From positions 682,001 to 746,000 of the forward strand of contig JAHLTZ010000009.1 in assembly GCA_025786725.1 (NCBI GenBank): a DNA stretch of 64,000 bases. The letters run 5' to 3'. The notes beneath the pieces are model-generated. The model made no database searches and was not told the origin of the DNA. It saw nothing but the letters and a program-made list of their open reading frames with translations. Numbering within the stretch: position 1 is the stretch's first letter; each line of letters begins with the position of its first letter. Positions 11,659 to 21,535 of the stretch are shown piece after piece. The position numbers and the translations under genes are program-made. This DNA comes from Syncephalis fuscata. Lineage: Eukaryota > Zoopagomycota > Zoopagomycetes > Zoopagales > Piptocephalidaceae.

Positions 11659-13375
11659 CTAAATAAAAATGGCGAAAAAAACAGCAAACAAAACATATAG
11701 ATTGTAGTTTTTTGCTTTCCACCATGGCATACGCCAGTTTGCGCTTTTGTGAGCTATTATGGCGCCTGGGACTGCGGCTAGTTTAATAAGATCCGCTCCC
11801 CGAGCCTGATCGCGCTCAATGATACGTACTATTTTTTTGAGTCTTGCCGCATTAAAAAGAAACTTTTTTTTGTTTGAATTATCTGATAATAAACGATAAA
11901 GCATTTTATCAAGTGTTTCCTCGTTTACTTGCAATTTTGGTAGCCATAAGCCTACTCCCTGTTCCGCCAGTTCAATAGCGTCGCCTGGTTGATCGATAAA
12001 AGCAGATATTCCAATAATTGGTACACCTGTGTGTAATGTCTCATGAACAGATGACATACCACAGCGTGTAATAAATAATTTGGTTGATGGATGTTGCAAT
12101 ATAGCTTGTTGTGATGCACAATTCAATAAATGAATTACTGGATGTTTATCCAAGCGCATGTCTCCAATACTGTGCGCAATGTCATCAACAGTTATAGTTT
12201 TAGGCACTGTATTGTGCCCATCATCATCATACATGCTCGACCGCATTAATCTCCACACCACATCATCAAGCAATCCTTTTTATGAGCAACCAATAAAGCA
12301 TGTATAATCTGTGTTATGCATTGAGGGGATATAATAGTAATGGTGCCAAAACCAACATAGACTACTCATTTACGCATATCCAAGAATTCACGTAATTTGT
12401 TCGATAATGGCGCAAAAATTGGCGGCATAAAAAGCCCAATTATAAATGTGTTGGCTGGCAGTGGCTGCGGTGTCTGGCAAACAGTCAGTATAATTTTTCA
12501 CGATTACTGGCAGCTTACTTCAAAACCAAAAAAGCTATTTACCAGTACTATACCATGTCGCCAACAGTCAGCGTAATTTGTGTACGGAGTAACACCAAGC
12601 TCAGACATAGTATACCGTTTTTTATAATGGTATCCCAAGAGCTCAGCAAAAACCGCGCTGGCAACAGAACGGTATCGGATAGACGTTCCATAAATGTGGC
12701 ATGCTCGTAGGTTGATGAGATTGTGTTGAAAGCATTTGTTATATAAGGCTGCGTTATAAAATCTACACAAGTCAGACCAATGATACAATCGTTTATCCGG
12801 AACATAGTTACCTAGCCCACCAAGCATAGGTGTAGTGGCCACAAAAGGGCGTTTTGCGTAACGGGCAGCGTCGTAGCGGCCGTAGTTGAGAAAATCACAC
12901 ACCACAACATCTACTGCATTGTCTTTAATCCATTGACTGAAAAGCTTGAATTTGCTTGCATATGAGTGTAGGCTTAATCGCCGTACTACCACAGCAAATT
13001 CTACCGGATCTGCATCGGTATCAGAAAACAAATATCTACGACATGATTCCATTATGACAGTCTTATTCAATGAATTTTCACCAAGGCTTATCGGGTGCAA
13101 GGATGGATAGTCTTTCAACCAGGATGCCAGTGTATCGCTGTAGCTGGCAAATGTCACATTATGCCCACGAGCCGACAGTATGTTGCCTAGCAATAGCTGT
13201 GGTGCCGTGTGCGAGCACGCACTAACTGCAGTGTTCATTAAAATATTCAATGGATGATCAAGGTCCGCATGCTGGCTAAAAGCCGATTCAACACTACTGG
13301 CTTTAACTGAAGCCTGCGATTTAGTATAGCATACAGCAACAAGCTAATACTAAAAAACAGTTTTTTCAGCTGCAT
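11659..13375 (-). pseudogene. UDP-glycosyltransferase, probably decaying
   Basis: GT1-type glycosyltransferase. The start is the ATG at 13375-13373 with a hydrophobic leader (MQLKKLFFSISLLLYAI). The acceptor-side domain carries the usual His after strand 1 (SACSHTAPQLLLGNILSARG). A short intron, 12474-12518, restores NSFFGFE to PQPLPANTF. The donor domain has VVYVGFGT and TGVPIIGISAFIDQPGDA, and the C-terminus is a membrane anchor (YNLYVLFAVFFAIFI), so the product would face the ER lumen. Defects: one base short near 13315; an in-frame TGA at 12366-12368 just before VVYVGFGT; one base short in the T-run (A-run on the coding strand) at 12277-12281; and Arg in FITRCGMSS where the family normally has His. 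The two short-base sites may be assembly errors, but the stop and the Arg substitution suggest real decay. With two bases added it is 557 codons plus the internal stop. Confidence 0.65.
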
Positions 13376-14317
13376 ATTAAAGTAGCAATAAAAAAAATAA
13401 AAAATTACTGAGTAACAATTTTCTAGCCTATTTTTTATTTTATTATGAAGTTGAAACGTGTGTAATGGCAGTAGAGTAGATAGATGTAAAACACGTTTCA
13501 ATACTCTATATTACTTGGAATAACTCAAATGCAATAAAAAACGCTCATACTGTCAATATTTTTACTCTCCCAGCAATTGTTAGCAATAAATCAATCAAGC
13601 CAGTGCTGAGATCTTACTGTGCGTTGTGTTAATGCATAACTCTGTAGACTGAGCGTCAAACGTTTTTAGGCAGCAGCATTCTATTCACGCAGTATACTCA
13701 TCCATCCTATCTGTCTGTACCACTTCATTCTAACCTGTATACTCAGTGCAACACATGCTGGAAACGCACAGCCAAATGGCGCTGTTACCTTTACAGAACC
13801 AATCGAATTTAATTTGGAAGCATGTGGTGGACTGTGTAACAATATTTTATTTTATTGATTGGTCTTGGACCACACATGTACCATCTAATTGTCACATACA
13901 CGTCATCTGAATGAGTAGGCGTAGGCTCATTAAAGAATACTAAAAAACTGAAATCATGCCTTGTTGTCCGAAATGTATTCCATAGAATCATAGAGATGCA
14001 TCTTGATTGGTGTGAACTGTATCTGCAATGTGCTTTCTGCAGATTTTCTCTTGGTGTAAAAGCATTCCATCCTTCACATGAATATACTTTTATTGGTAGA
14101 AATTGCATGCGCAGTCTATTCTGTGCAATAAAAAACATTCGTCTCTTCACTGTCGCCGTAAACTTAAATAGCCCACATCGATTTGCGATTGCTACTACAC
14201 TTTGTCAACTCCTACACACACTCTCTCTTTTCTACTACATATTATTTACCACTACCATTATTTACTACATACTCTCTCTTTTGGTCTACTTGTCTATTCT
14301 AACAAATCAACATTACC
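13376..14317. other. Intergenic region with one unexplained reading frame
   Basis: Contains a 113-codon minus-strand frame (13809-14150) that opens MKRRMFFIAQNRLRM and includes VTIRWYMCGPRPI; it has ordinary amino-acid composition but no family I recognise. On the plus strand, 13690-13855 reads like a signal peptide end (FILTCILSATHA) followed by GNAQPNGAVTFTEPIEF, but it lacks a start. Either could be an exon or a remnant. The last 130 bases are pyrimidine-rich and form the promoter side of the microexon gene. Confidence 0.3.
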
Positions 14318-15507
14318 ATGAATTTTTCCATTGCTACTGTCTGCACTTTCGTCGTGTTTTTTGTGTCCGGTGTAATCTTGGTGGATGCCATGCCATCCCG
14401 AGGTCGTGGTAATATGCTGTACTTATAAGCAACTATTGCAATATTAACCGTTTAATATTTGTTTATATAAACCGTCTGGAACTGCAGGACTAGTCAGAAG
14501 TAAGGAATTTATATGGACAATTGTATATTTACTAATTTTAATCCACTGTCGATATCGATTTAATAAATGTGTACTTGTAGGAGGTATACTATTTTTATAA
14601 ATAAAATATACAAAGACTGACCACGCAGTATTTTCTGATGTAAATTACTAAACCAATATCAATAGATGAGCCACAAGGTATAGCACGACTATAAATTTTT
14701 AATTATATGGCATTACTAACAATGACTTAAAAACTTTATTATTTATAGACAGTAAGTGACTTTAAAGCACAAATTAGTTAATATTTATGCATGTTATTAT
14801 TAATAATTATTTCTAGATCGTAAGTGGCTTACATTATAATTTCATCAATACCTATACATGTGTATTGTTTATAGTTTGTAAGTTATACTATGAAGCAGTG
14901 CTAGTAATACTTATATAAATGATATTGATTACTTATCATCCACAGTTCGTAAGTCGCATATGAAACTATTGCCAATATTACTTACATAAACTATTCCTTG
15001 CTAACTATTTATAGAACGTAAGTTGCCGGACAGGCCAACACAAATGATATTTACACGTGGTATTGACAACTATTATTTGTAGACAGTAAGTTAAATTAAA
15101 ATTGCTATAAGTAATATTTACATATGCTATTGCTAAACTATTATCAATAGTTTGTAAGCTGCAATAAAAATTACTACCAGTGTTACTTATATATGTTAAC
15201 AATCGAATTTTATTTATAGTTAGTAAGTTACATTAAATTTTAACACTACCGATGTTTACAAGTTTTATTGATAAACTATTATTTGTAGATCGTAAGTTGC
15301 ATTACATTTTAATGCCTTATAATTTATATATCCTACTACCTAATTCTTGTTTACAGAGAGTAAGTTACATAATAAGCTAGTTTCATTAATACTTAAACAT
15401 GTTGCTGGTATTCTACTATTTATAGGAGGTAAGCTGAATTCTATCTGTTTACTTAATCTATTTTATATAAATCTGATCAATAATGTATGTTCATATGATT
15501 AGATTAA
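14318..15507 (+). CDS. Small secreted peptide encoded by a chain of 3-nt microexons
   Basis: Exon 1 (14318-14408) encodes a signal peptide, MNFSIATVCTFVVFFVSGVI then LVDA, followed by MPSRGR and one base. The proposed exons, all joined in phase 1, are: 14488-14499 (12 nt), 14581-14583, 14666-14677 (12 nt), 14749-14751, 14817-14819, 14875-14877, 14946-14948, 15015-15017, 15083-15085, 15151-15153, 15220-15222, 15289-15291, 15357-15359, 15426-15428 and 15503-15507 (ends in TAA). Twelve of sixteen exons are exactly 3 nt, each between a pyrimidine-rich ...TAG or ...CAG acceptor and a GTAAGT/GTAAGC donor (GTATAC after the first). The sum is 156 nt: 51 residues and a stop, with no internal stop. The mature part begins MPSRGRGLVRR; after Arg-Arg comes DEPQDNLFQHIFNQRD, most of its residues added one per exon. 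Arg-Arg before Asp suggests kexin cleavage, as in the gene at 9305. Function unknown; the splice model is inference until tested on RNA. Confidence 0.8.
14678..15502 (+). repeat. Tandem array of about 68-nt intron plus microexon units
   Basis: From 14749 the 3-nt exons start 68, 58, 71, 69, 68, 68, 69, 69, 68 and 69 nt apart. Unit ends are conserved (GTAAGTTRCATTA-like start; CTATTATTTRTAG-like end) while middles have diverged. The array looks like repeated duplication of one intron with its 3-nt exon, followed by divergence of everything except the splice signals. Confidence 0.8.
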
Positions 15508-15976
15508 ATGATCAATCAAGGATGCTGGATCAAAAACCATGGCTGTCATTTAAGCATATTTTAGGTATACGCCTGATTAATAACAAGGTTATTTAACAGC
15601 ACGCTATGTAGTCCCTTGTACACCAAGATCTGGCTTATATCCCGGTCGGTCCACTTTCTAATCGATGGTGCCGTTATATTACTAATAAGATAATATATAT
15701 TATTTATACTAATAAATATTCTTATGCTAATAAACATATCATGATATCTTACAGCTGTGGCATTAATACTTTATTCTTGTTTTTATCTTTACTTGATAGC
15801 AATTAATAGCAAACAAACGGAAAATGCAAACAACAACAAACGCACTCTTATGCGATAAATTATAGAACGGTATAATGGTAAATAGACCAGTACAATCAAT
15901 CCAATTTAACAAAAAAAATAATTGAATTAGACCAGAGTATGATAAATTTTGTTTAAATAAAAAATACAAGTAATAG
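15508..15976. other. 3' flank of the microexon gene
   Basis: AT-rich, with AATAAA-like signals near 15710-15730. The minus-strand frame at 15763-15969 is hydrophobic but has no start context or family support. I see nothing else. Confidence 0.4.
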
Positions 15977-17039
15977 TTTATGCCACGCCATCTAGTCTAT
16001 TATATATTAGTTCATACTATTGTATATAACAGGTGCAATTAAATCTAATGCTAATCCCATTTATATATTGCATTATTATTGTTTATTGAATAATAGTGTG
16101 CTAATGCTTTATTACAGCACTGTTTATCCGTGCCATGATGGACACACGGTGCCACGTCACAATATTACCAACTTGATAGCTTAACTGTCTGGATACATCA
16201 TCTAATTTATTCAAGGCTCAGCTACAAACATACATTTCAGTAGAAAATATGTCACATGAACCGTTTAATATTATGTGCTTCACAATAGCATGGCTGTGGC
16301 TCAGATATGCTAAAGTTGCTTTCCAGCATTTGCTACAATTAAATAAACACAATATTGTATGGCTTTTAACTTTACAGTAGCTAGACTGCTAAAATAAACA
16401 GCCTAATTGAATATACAAGACAAGATAAAAATGCAAGCCATAGTCCATATGCTAGAGCGTATCAATTGCAAAGCACTACTTGTAAACATCCATTAGCACA
16501 AACATTGATTATGCTGTAAAGCAGTATTGTATAAGTTTCCAAACGGTAACAGTATATAGAAACACCTGAGTAGATGTGATAGTATAATAGACTATGTCAA
16601 TCATTTAGGCCAACCATATTGCCGCTATGTTGTTAATGCCTCTGCCAAGTATTCACTAAATTGACTCATAGACAACAAATACATCGAATCGAGATACTTG
16701 TTTATATCAGTGACCGAGAAACAGGTTTTTGAACAAGCAGACTTATTTGGTTGCAAAAATAGTTGGAATGAAAGTTCGTAGAACACACATGAACTTGGCT
16801 ATTGACCAAGCTGACATACACAAAGCATTACTTAACAAAGCTTACTCATTATAAAATGCACATATGTGCTTAATTGACTAGTATAAAGCCACATTTTAAT
16901 ATCATATTAGCGTAATGTAACGTATTTATTAAATAGCTAGTTTGAAGAATTCAAAGTGTTGTTAGCTTCTGTAAGACAAAACAAGCCAGCAATTGGCCTA
17001 TCCTTCAATTAATATGGCATTAATTAGTGTCTTAAAAAG
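15977..17039 (+). repeat. 1.06-kb duplicated block, copy A
   Basis: Nearly identical in direct orientation to 59794-60854; differences are scattered single substitutions and small indels (for example TTATCCGTGCC against TTATCCGTACC). It has no long open frame. In both places it ends several hundred bases upstream of a secreted repeat-protein gene on the same strand, at 17543 and 61590. No terminal inverted repeats or LTR signals seen. Confidence 0.9.
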
Positions 17040-17542
17040 TGAATCACTATTTGTTTCAATAACGTGAATAAAGCCGCTATCGCCTTAATTAAAAAAGACA
17101 TCATAAAAAATTGGCCTTTTGTTCAGTCATCTCCCTAGCATAATTGCGTAGCCTTTTATTGCTTTAATTAATGGGTGGGTCTATTTTAAGCTTTACCAGG
17201 CGGTTGTTCAAGATGTTTTCCTTTTTAAGATGTTATAATCAAGCTATTCTACTTATTGAATCCCATGAAAAAATGCATAAAGTACGACAAATAAATAGGC
17301 CTATATTAATTTACTACTTTGCATAATTTAACTAATGGCATAAATCATAAGTTCATTAAATTGTATATTTAAGGCAATCACATATTTTATTTGACTGAAT
17401 TATTAAAAGTTATAGCTATACGCACGACTCTCCATTCAAAAACTTACGGCCTGAATCTCATATTACTCGATCTTAGCTTATCAGCACATCATTTGTTGAA
17501 CTTTTCTTACAAATCATCATTACGTTTTAATCATCATTCAAA
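17040..17542 (+). promoter_or_regulatory. Proximal promoter of the secreted PHVPAPHKPYTP-repeat gene
   Basis: Sequence between the duplicated block and the ATG. It shows weak, gapped similarity to 60855-61589 (for example TTGTTTCAATAACGTGAATA against TTGTTTCAACAACTTGAACA, and shared AAATTGGCCTTT), so the homology of the two loci continues here but at much lower identity than in the block. No defined transcription factor site assigned. Confidence 0.5.
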
Positions 17543-18991
17543 ATGTTTAGCAAGCGTACGACACTGGCCGCAATATTGCTTATCGCTGCAACAAGCAATG
17601 TTTTATCCGTCTCGGGTGCGCCATCTATAGATCACAATGCATCAACTGATCAGCCTACTAGTACTGATGCACCTTTCTTAGGATCGAACTCCGATGCCAG
17701 CAATATCTTTAATAGCCAGCACAAAGACTGTTATGGCAATTTTTTGAAAAAACGTTCTTATAATACTGGCTATGGTAACAATATACCTGTTCCAACCTAT
17801 TCAAATCAGTCACCTCCAGTATATGTACCAGAACCAACCAAGTCATATACGTCTATGCCAACTAAAAGCACTCCAGCGACGGTATCAGAGTCGATTACAA
17901 CGTATATACCTACGTTTACTCCAATATCCCATGCACCTGAGCCATCTAAGCCAAATACACCTGTACCTTCTTCACATAAGCCATATACGCCTATGCCTGC
18001 GCCAAAGCCTCATGTACCTGCTCCACATAAGCCATATACGCCTGTGCCTGCGCCAAAGCCTCATGTACCTGCTCCACATAAGCCATATACGCCTATGCCT
18101 GCGCCAAAGCCTCATGTACCTGCTCCACATAAGCCATATACGCCTGTGCCTGCGCCAAAGCCTCATGTACCTGCTCCACATAAGCCATATACGCCTGTGC
18201 CTGCGCCAAAGCCTCATGTACCTGCTCCACATAAGCCATATACGCCTGTGCCTGCGCCAAAGCCTCATGTACCTGCTCCACATAAGCCATATACGCCTGT
18301 GCCTGCGCCAAAGCCTCATGTACCTGCTCCACATAAGCCATATACGCCTATACCTGCGCCAAAGCCTCATGTACCTGCTCCACATAAGCCATATACGCCT
18401 GTGCCTGCGCCAAAGCCTCATGTACCTGCTCCACATAAGCCATATACGCCTGTGCCTGCGCCAAAGCCTCATGTACCTGCTCCACATAAGCCATATACGC
18501 CTGTGCCTGCGCCAAAGCCTCATGTACCTGCTCCACATAAGCCATATACGCCTGTGCCTGCGCCAAAGCCTCATGTACCTGCTCCACATAAGCCATATAC
18601 GCCTATACCTGCGCCAAAGCCTCATGTACCTACTCCACATAAGCCATATACACCTTATTACCCAGTCAACCGATACGGTAATGGATACTCGCAGTATGGC
18701 TCATATGGTTCTGGTTCCTCAAGCGGCTCATATAATGGATACTCACAATCGTATGACTCTCAATATGGCTCATATGGTTCTGGCTCATATGATTCTAGCT
18801 ATTCAGCCTATCCATATAGTGGATATTCGCAATCTTCCGCACCTCAATATGGATCATATGGCTCTGGCTCATATGGTTCTGATTCTGGTTCATATGGTTC
18901 TAGCTATTCAGCCTATCCATATAGTGGATATTCGCAATCTTCCGCATCTCGATATGGATCATATGGCTCTGGCTCATACAGCGGATACTAG
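17543..18991 (+). CDS. Secreted proline-rich repeat protein (cell-wall or adhesion type)
   Basis: A 482-residue protein on one intact exon. The signal peptide is MFSKRTTLAAILLIAATSNV followed by LSVSG. A short N-terminal segment (STDAPFLGSNSDASNIF, KDCYGNFLKKRSYNTGYG) has one Cys and a KKR dibasic site. Thirteen 17-residue repeats of the form PKPHVPAPHKPYTPVPA follow (V replaced by M or I in some). The C-terminus is Tyr/Gly/Ser-rich, with YGSYGSGSYGS and SAYPYSGYSQSSA units. The composition suits an extended structural protein of the wall or spore surface, possibly O-glycosylated on Thr; this is inference. It is paralogous to the gene at 61590: similar signal peptide, similar position after a duplicated 1.06-kb block, and related 3' flanks. 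Confidence 0.85.
   Translation: MFSKRTTLAAILLIAATSNVLSVSGAPSIDHNASTDQPTSTDAPFLGSNSDASNIFNSQHKDCYGNFLKKRSYNTGYGNNIPVPTYSNQSPPVYVPEPTKSYTSMPTKSTPATVSESITTYIPTFTPISHAPEPSKPNTPVPSSHKPYTPMPAPKPHVPAPHKPYTPVPAPKPHVPAPHKPYTPMPAPKPHVPAPHKPYTPVPAPKPHVPAPHKPYTPVPAPKPHVPAPHKPYTPVPAPKPHVPAPHKPYTPVPAPKPHVPAPHKPYTPIPAPKPHVPAPHKPYTPVPAPKPHVPAPHKPYTPVPAPKPHVPAPHKPYTPVPAPKPHVPAPHKPYTPVPAPKPHVPAPHKPYTPIPAPKPHVPTPHKPYTPYYPVNRYGNGYSQYGSYGSGSSSGSYNGYSQSYDSQYGSYGSGSYDSSYSAYPYSGYSQSSAPQYGSYGSGSYGSDSGSYGSSYSAYPYSGYSQSSASRYGSYGSGSYSGY
17976..18651 (+). repeat. 51-bp tandem repeats coding PKPHVPAPHKPYTPVPA
   Basis: Thirteen near-perfect 51-bp units. Variation is almost confined to the single residue after YTP (GTG, ATG or ATA) and one GCT to ACT change in the last unit. 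Such uniformity means recent expansion and probable length variation between strains. The open frames on other strands and phases here are repeat shadows. Confidence 0.9.
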
Positions 18992-19572
18992 CAACATCGC
19001 AGCTACCATTATTAAGAGTTTACTTTAATCATGCTTTTACATGCTATTAATTAATAAACTATAGCAGCTTAAACAATACTAATTATTTATTATCTATATT
19101 AAAACAACATTTGCTTAATTGAATTTTTTGCCAATCCAAGCGTAATCGAAATAAAGTATATAATTATAGACATATCAACAGAATACTTTATTAACTAACT
19201 ATATTAAATTATGTTTGCGTAATTCAATATATTCGGTGTTTTCCATCAATTATTAACGCATAGATCGCTGTTAATATAAGATCCGTACTCTAGCAGCTAA
19301 ATTATAAATCGTTAATAATCGGCATACAAATCTATCTTTATTAAATAATAAATAAAAAACATTTTTCATTTTTATCAAGCCGTGTGCAATTAATTATCAT
19401 TTTCTAGCGCACAGCTTTCATTCAAAACGATATGTATATAAATAACACATTAACGAAAGTGTGGATATGCTTGCATTGGTTTGTTTAATAGATTTATTAC
19501 ATAATAATTGTCAAAACTAAAATGTGACATTGGTTTAAGTGGATATCGATAAAAATTAAAACAATAATCATA
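18992..19572. other. 3' flank and AT-rich spacer
   Basis: The first 60 bases (TTAATTAATAAACTATAGCAGCTTAAACAA) resemble the flank after the paralogue's stop at 63912, giving the shared polyadenylation region. The rest is AT-rich without coding signs. Confidence 0.5.
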
Positions 19573-19788
19573 CTTTTACTGCATGGGCTAGGTGCTTCTT
19601 GAAAAGGTAGGCGACATGGGCTAGTATAATTGTGTTAAAATGGGATACGAGCAGTCAGAATTGTGTTTCAAGCTCATAACCACTAAAACTACGTAGCTGG
19701 CTTTGGTTACTCGTATCCCATTTTAACACAATTATACTAGCCCATGTCGCCTACCTTTTCAAGAAGCACCTAGCCCATGCAGTAAAAG
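19573..19788. repeat. Perfect 79-bp inverted repeat with 58-nt spacer
   Basis: Arms 19573-19651 and 19710-19788 are exact reverse complements over 79 bp (left arm begins CTTTTACTGCATGGGCTAGG, right arm ends CCTAGCCCATGCAGTAAAAG). An RNA from either strand would form a long, fully paired hairpin. It sits 640 bp upstream of the cyclin ATG. No open frame spans it. Confidence 0.95.
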
Positions 19789-20427
19789 CGCTATTGATGC
19801 TATATAATAAATATAATGGGCATGTCGCGTTAAATACCATTTTATCAAGTCACAATTAACCATCCAACACCAAACAAATGATTAAATTTTCTTCAAGCAA
19901 TAAAAACTTGCTCATCGAAAAAACGGTCAGATTTTACGCTTTAAATAAGGCTGCCGTTTATGATCGGCTCTTTCTCGTTTTCCTTTGAGCTTTTCCCTTT
20001 TCTATTCCTTGCTTAGCCTATCACTATTACCGCTGCTGCTTATTGTCGCGTTGAATACCAGCCACTGCCTAAGTAGTTTTGAGTCTATTGTTATAGCAAG
20101 CTATCAACCCGCTAGCCTGCTTGGTCTCTATATTAATTCCAGTGGTCAAACGGCGTAAAACACGCTTTGATAGCTGACGCACGCGTTCTATTTATCCTTG
20201 GGCGCGCTTGGGATTTACCGTTATATTCTCTTACTTACGAATCAAAAGTAAAACATAGTAGCCTATGCATTAGCATATTTATGCCCAAGACTAGTAAATA
20301 GTGCTTACTGTGTTTACCAACAAGCTACAGGCTGTTTTGCTTTTATTGCGCAAAAAGTGCGACTTAGTTATTTATTATCTTTTGGCACTAACCGAAAACA
20401 ACGTGTCATTATTCGTTGGCACAATAT
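19789..20427 (+). promoter_or_regulatory. Upstream region of the cyclin gene
   Basis: No coding frame. Pyrimidine-rich patches (about 19970-20030) and more GC than the surrounding spacer suggest a promoter and leader. I assign no specific sites. Confidence 0.4.
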
Positions 20428-21504
20428 ATGCCCGTTGAGCGGCATCTATCTTTAGCAACTACGGTTGCAGCTGCCTCAACAGCCATGTCTTCAGTCCAAA
20501 CGCTGGCATACCGACAAGCTAACGGATGCAAACGCACCGGAAGCGGAAGCGATGTATGGCACTTTAACGAGGCTTCTGTTACACGGTCGCAACCGTCATT
20601 GGAACTTGCTTCCGACCGTCGCCACAGCATAGCAGACATATCCATGGCTGAATCTACAGAGCTGCCATACTGGCATCATCATAATGAGTCAAATGACAGT
20701 ATGGTAACGGCCAACGGTACTCATCGCGTTTATGACGAATGCCATCGCCAAATGAGTTACACGAATGATGCCGCTATTCTCGCTGATTCAGGCCACAATG
20801 ATATCAGCGATAAACAATCCGATAGCAAAATAACAGAACGCTTTCCAGCGCATCAAAGTGAAACATTGGTAAATGCTGACGATCAGCATATGAATTTGCA
20901 TTCTACAAGCCAAATACATCATGATAACAAAACTAATAGTACTAGACACGCAGCGACAGTGCCAATAGCAGCTAGTATGGCACGCACTCAGGCGTCTACT
21001 AACTGCCGTAGACCATTATCTGAACTACTAACGCGTGCTCCATCATTTTATGATAGTCCTGCAGAGTCGCAAGAGGTTGATGACTATGCAACTCTAGGAA
21101 GATGGGCTCAACCTGAGAAAAGAAGAAAGATTGATGCAGAACTAGAAACAGAAATACCGCCTTGTATATCTTCAAATAACACTGCAACCTCTCATTTCTC
21201 ACATCGACGAATTACAACTATGGCATCTATTGAAATGGTAGATGCACCTCCTTTTGAACGTCAGAAGAGCCTATCAGAACATACATCTGGTTTTCTTGAA
21301 TGGTCAGCCAACTATAATGCTGCATTACAGAACTCAAAACAAATGGCATCAACACTGTTACAGCCAATTACTTCTAATGAAGATTATACATCTATAGAAT
21401 CAAATATCTTTGGTTGTAGTTCTCCTGATAACATTAGAAATAACAGAGATACTATAGATGATAATCCATTTGAAACTAATCACCATAGCGAAAATACTGA
21501 TGTT

Positions 21505-21535
<31 letters not shown>

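Noticed and set aside
12350-12380. A tiny intron (GTAAATGAGTAG) removing the in-frame TGA of the glycosyltransferase
   Set aside because: Twelve nucleotides is too short for a spliceosomal intron.
14606-14677. An alternative microexon-gene model with an extra 11-nt exon (TATTTTCTGAT) inside intron 3
   Set aside because: It also stays open, in phase 0, but would require a 26-nt intron, much shorter than any other here; the single 82-nt intron is more likely.
14678-15502. The periodic units as a CRISPR-like or simple noncoding minisatellite array
   Set aside because: The constant parts are splice donor and acceptor sequences rather than a palindromic repeat, and the variable interval that matters is 3 nt, not a spacer of 25-40 nt; the joined triplets keep an open frame.
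17772-19028. Long frames on both strands across the 17976-18651 repeats
   Set aside because: Any frame without a stop in one 51-bp unit stays open through all units; only the 17543 frame has a signal peptide and a sensible C-terminus.
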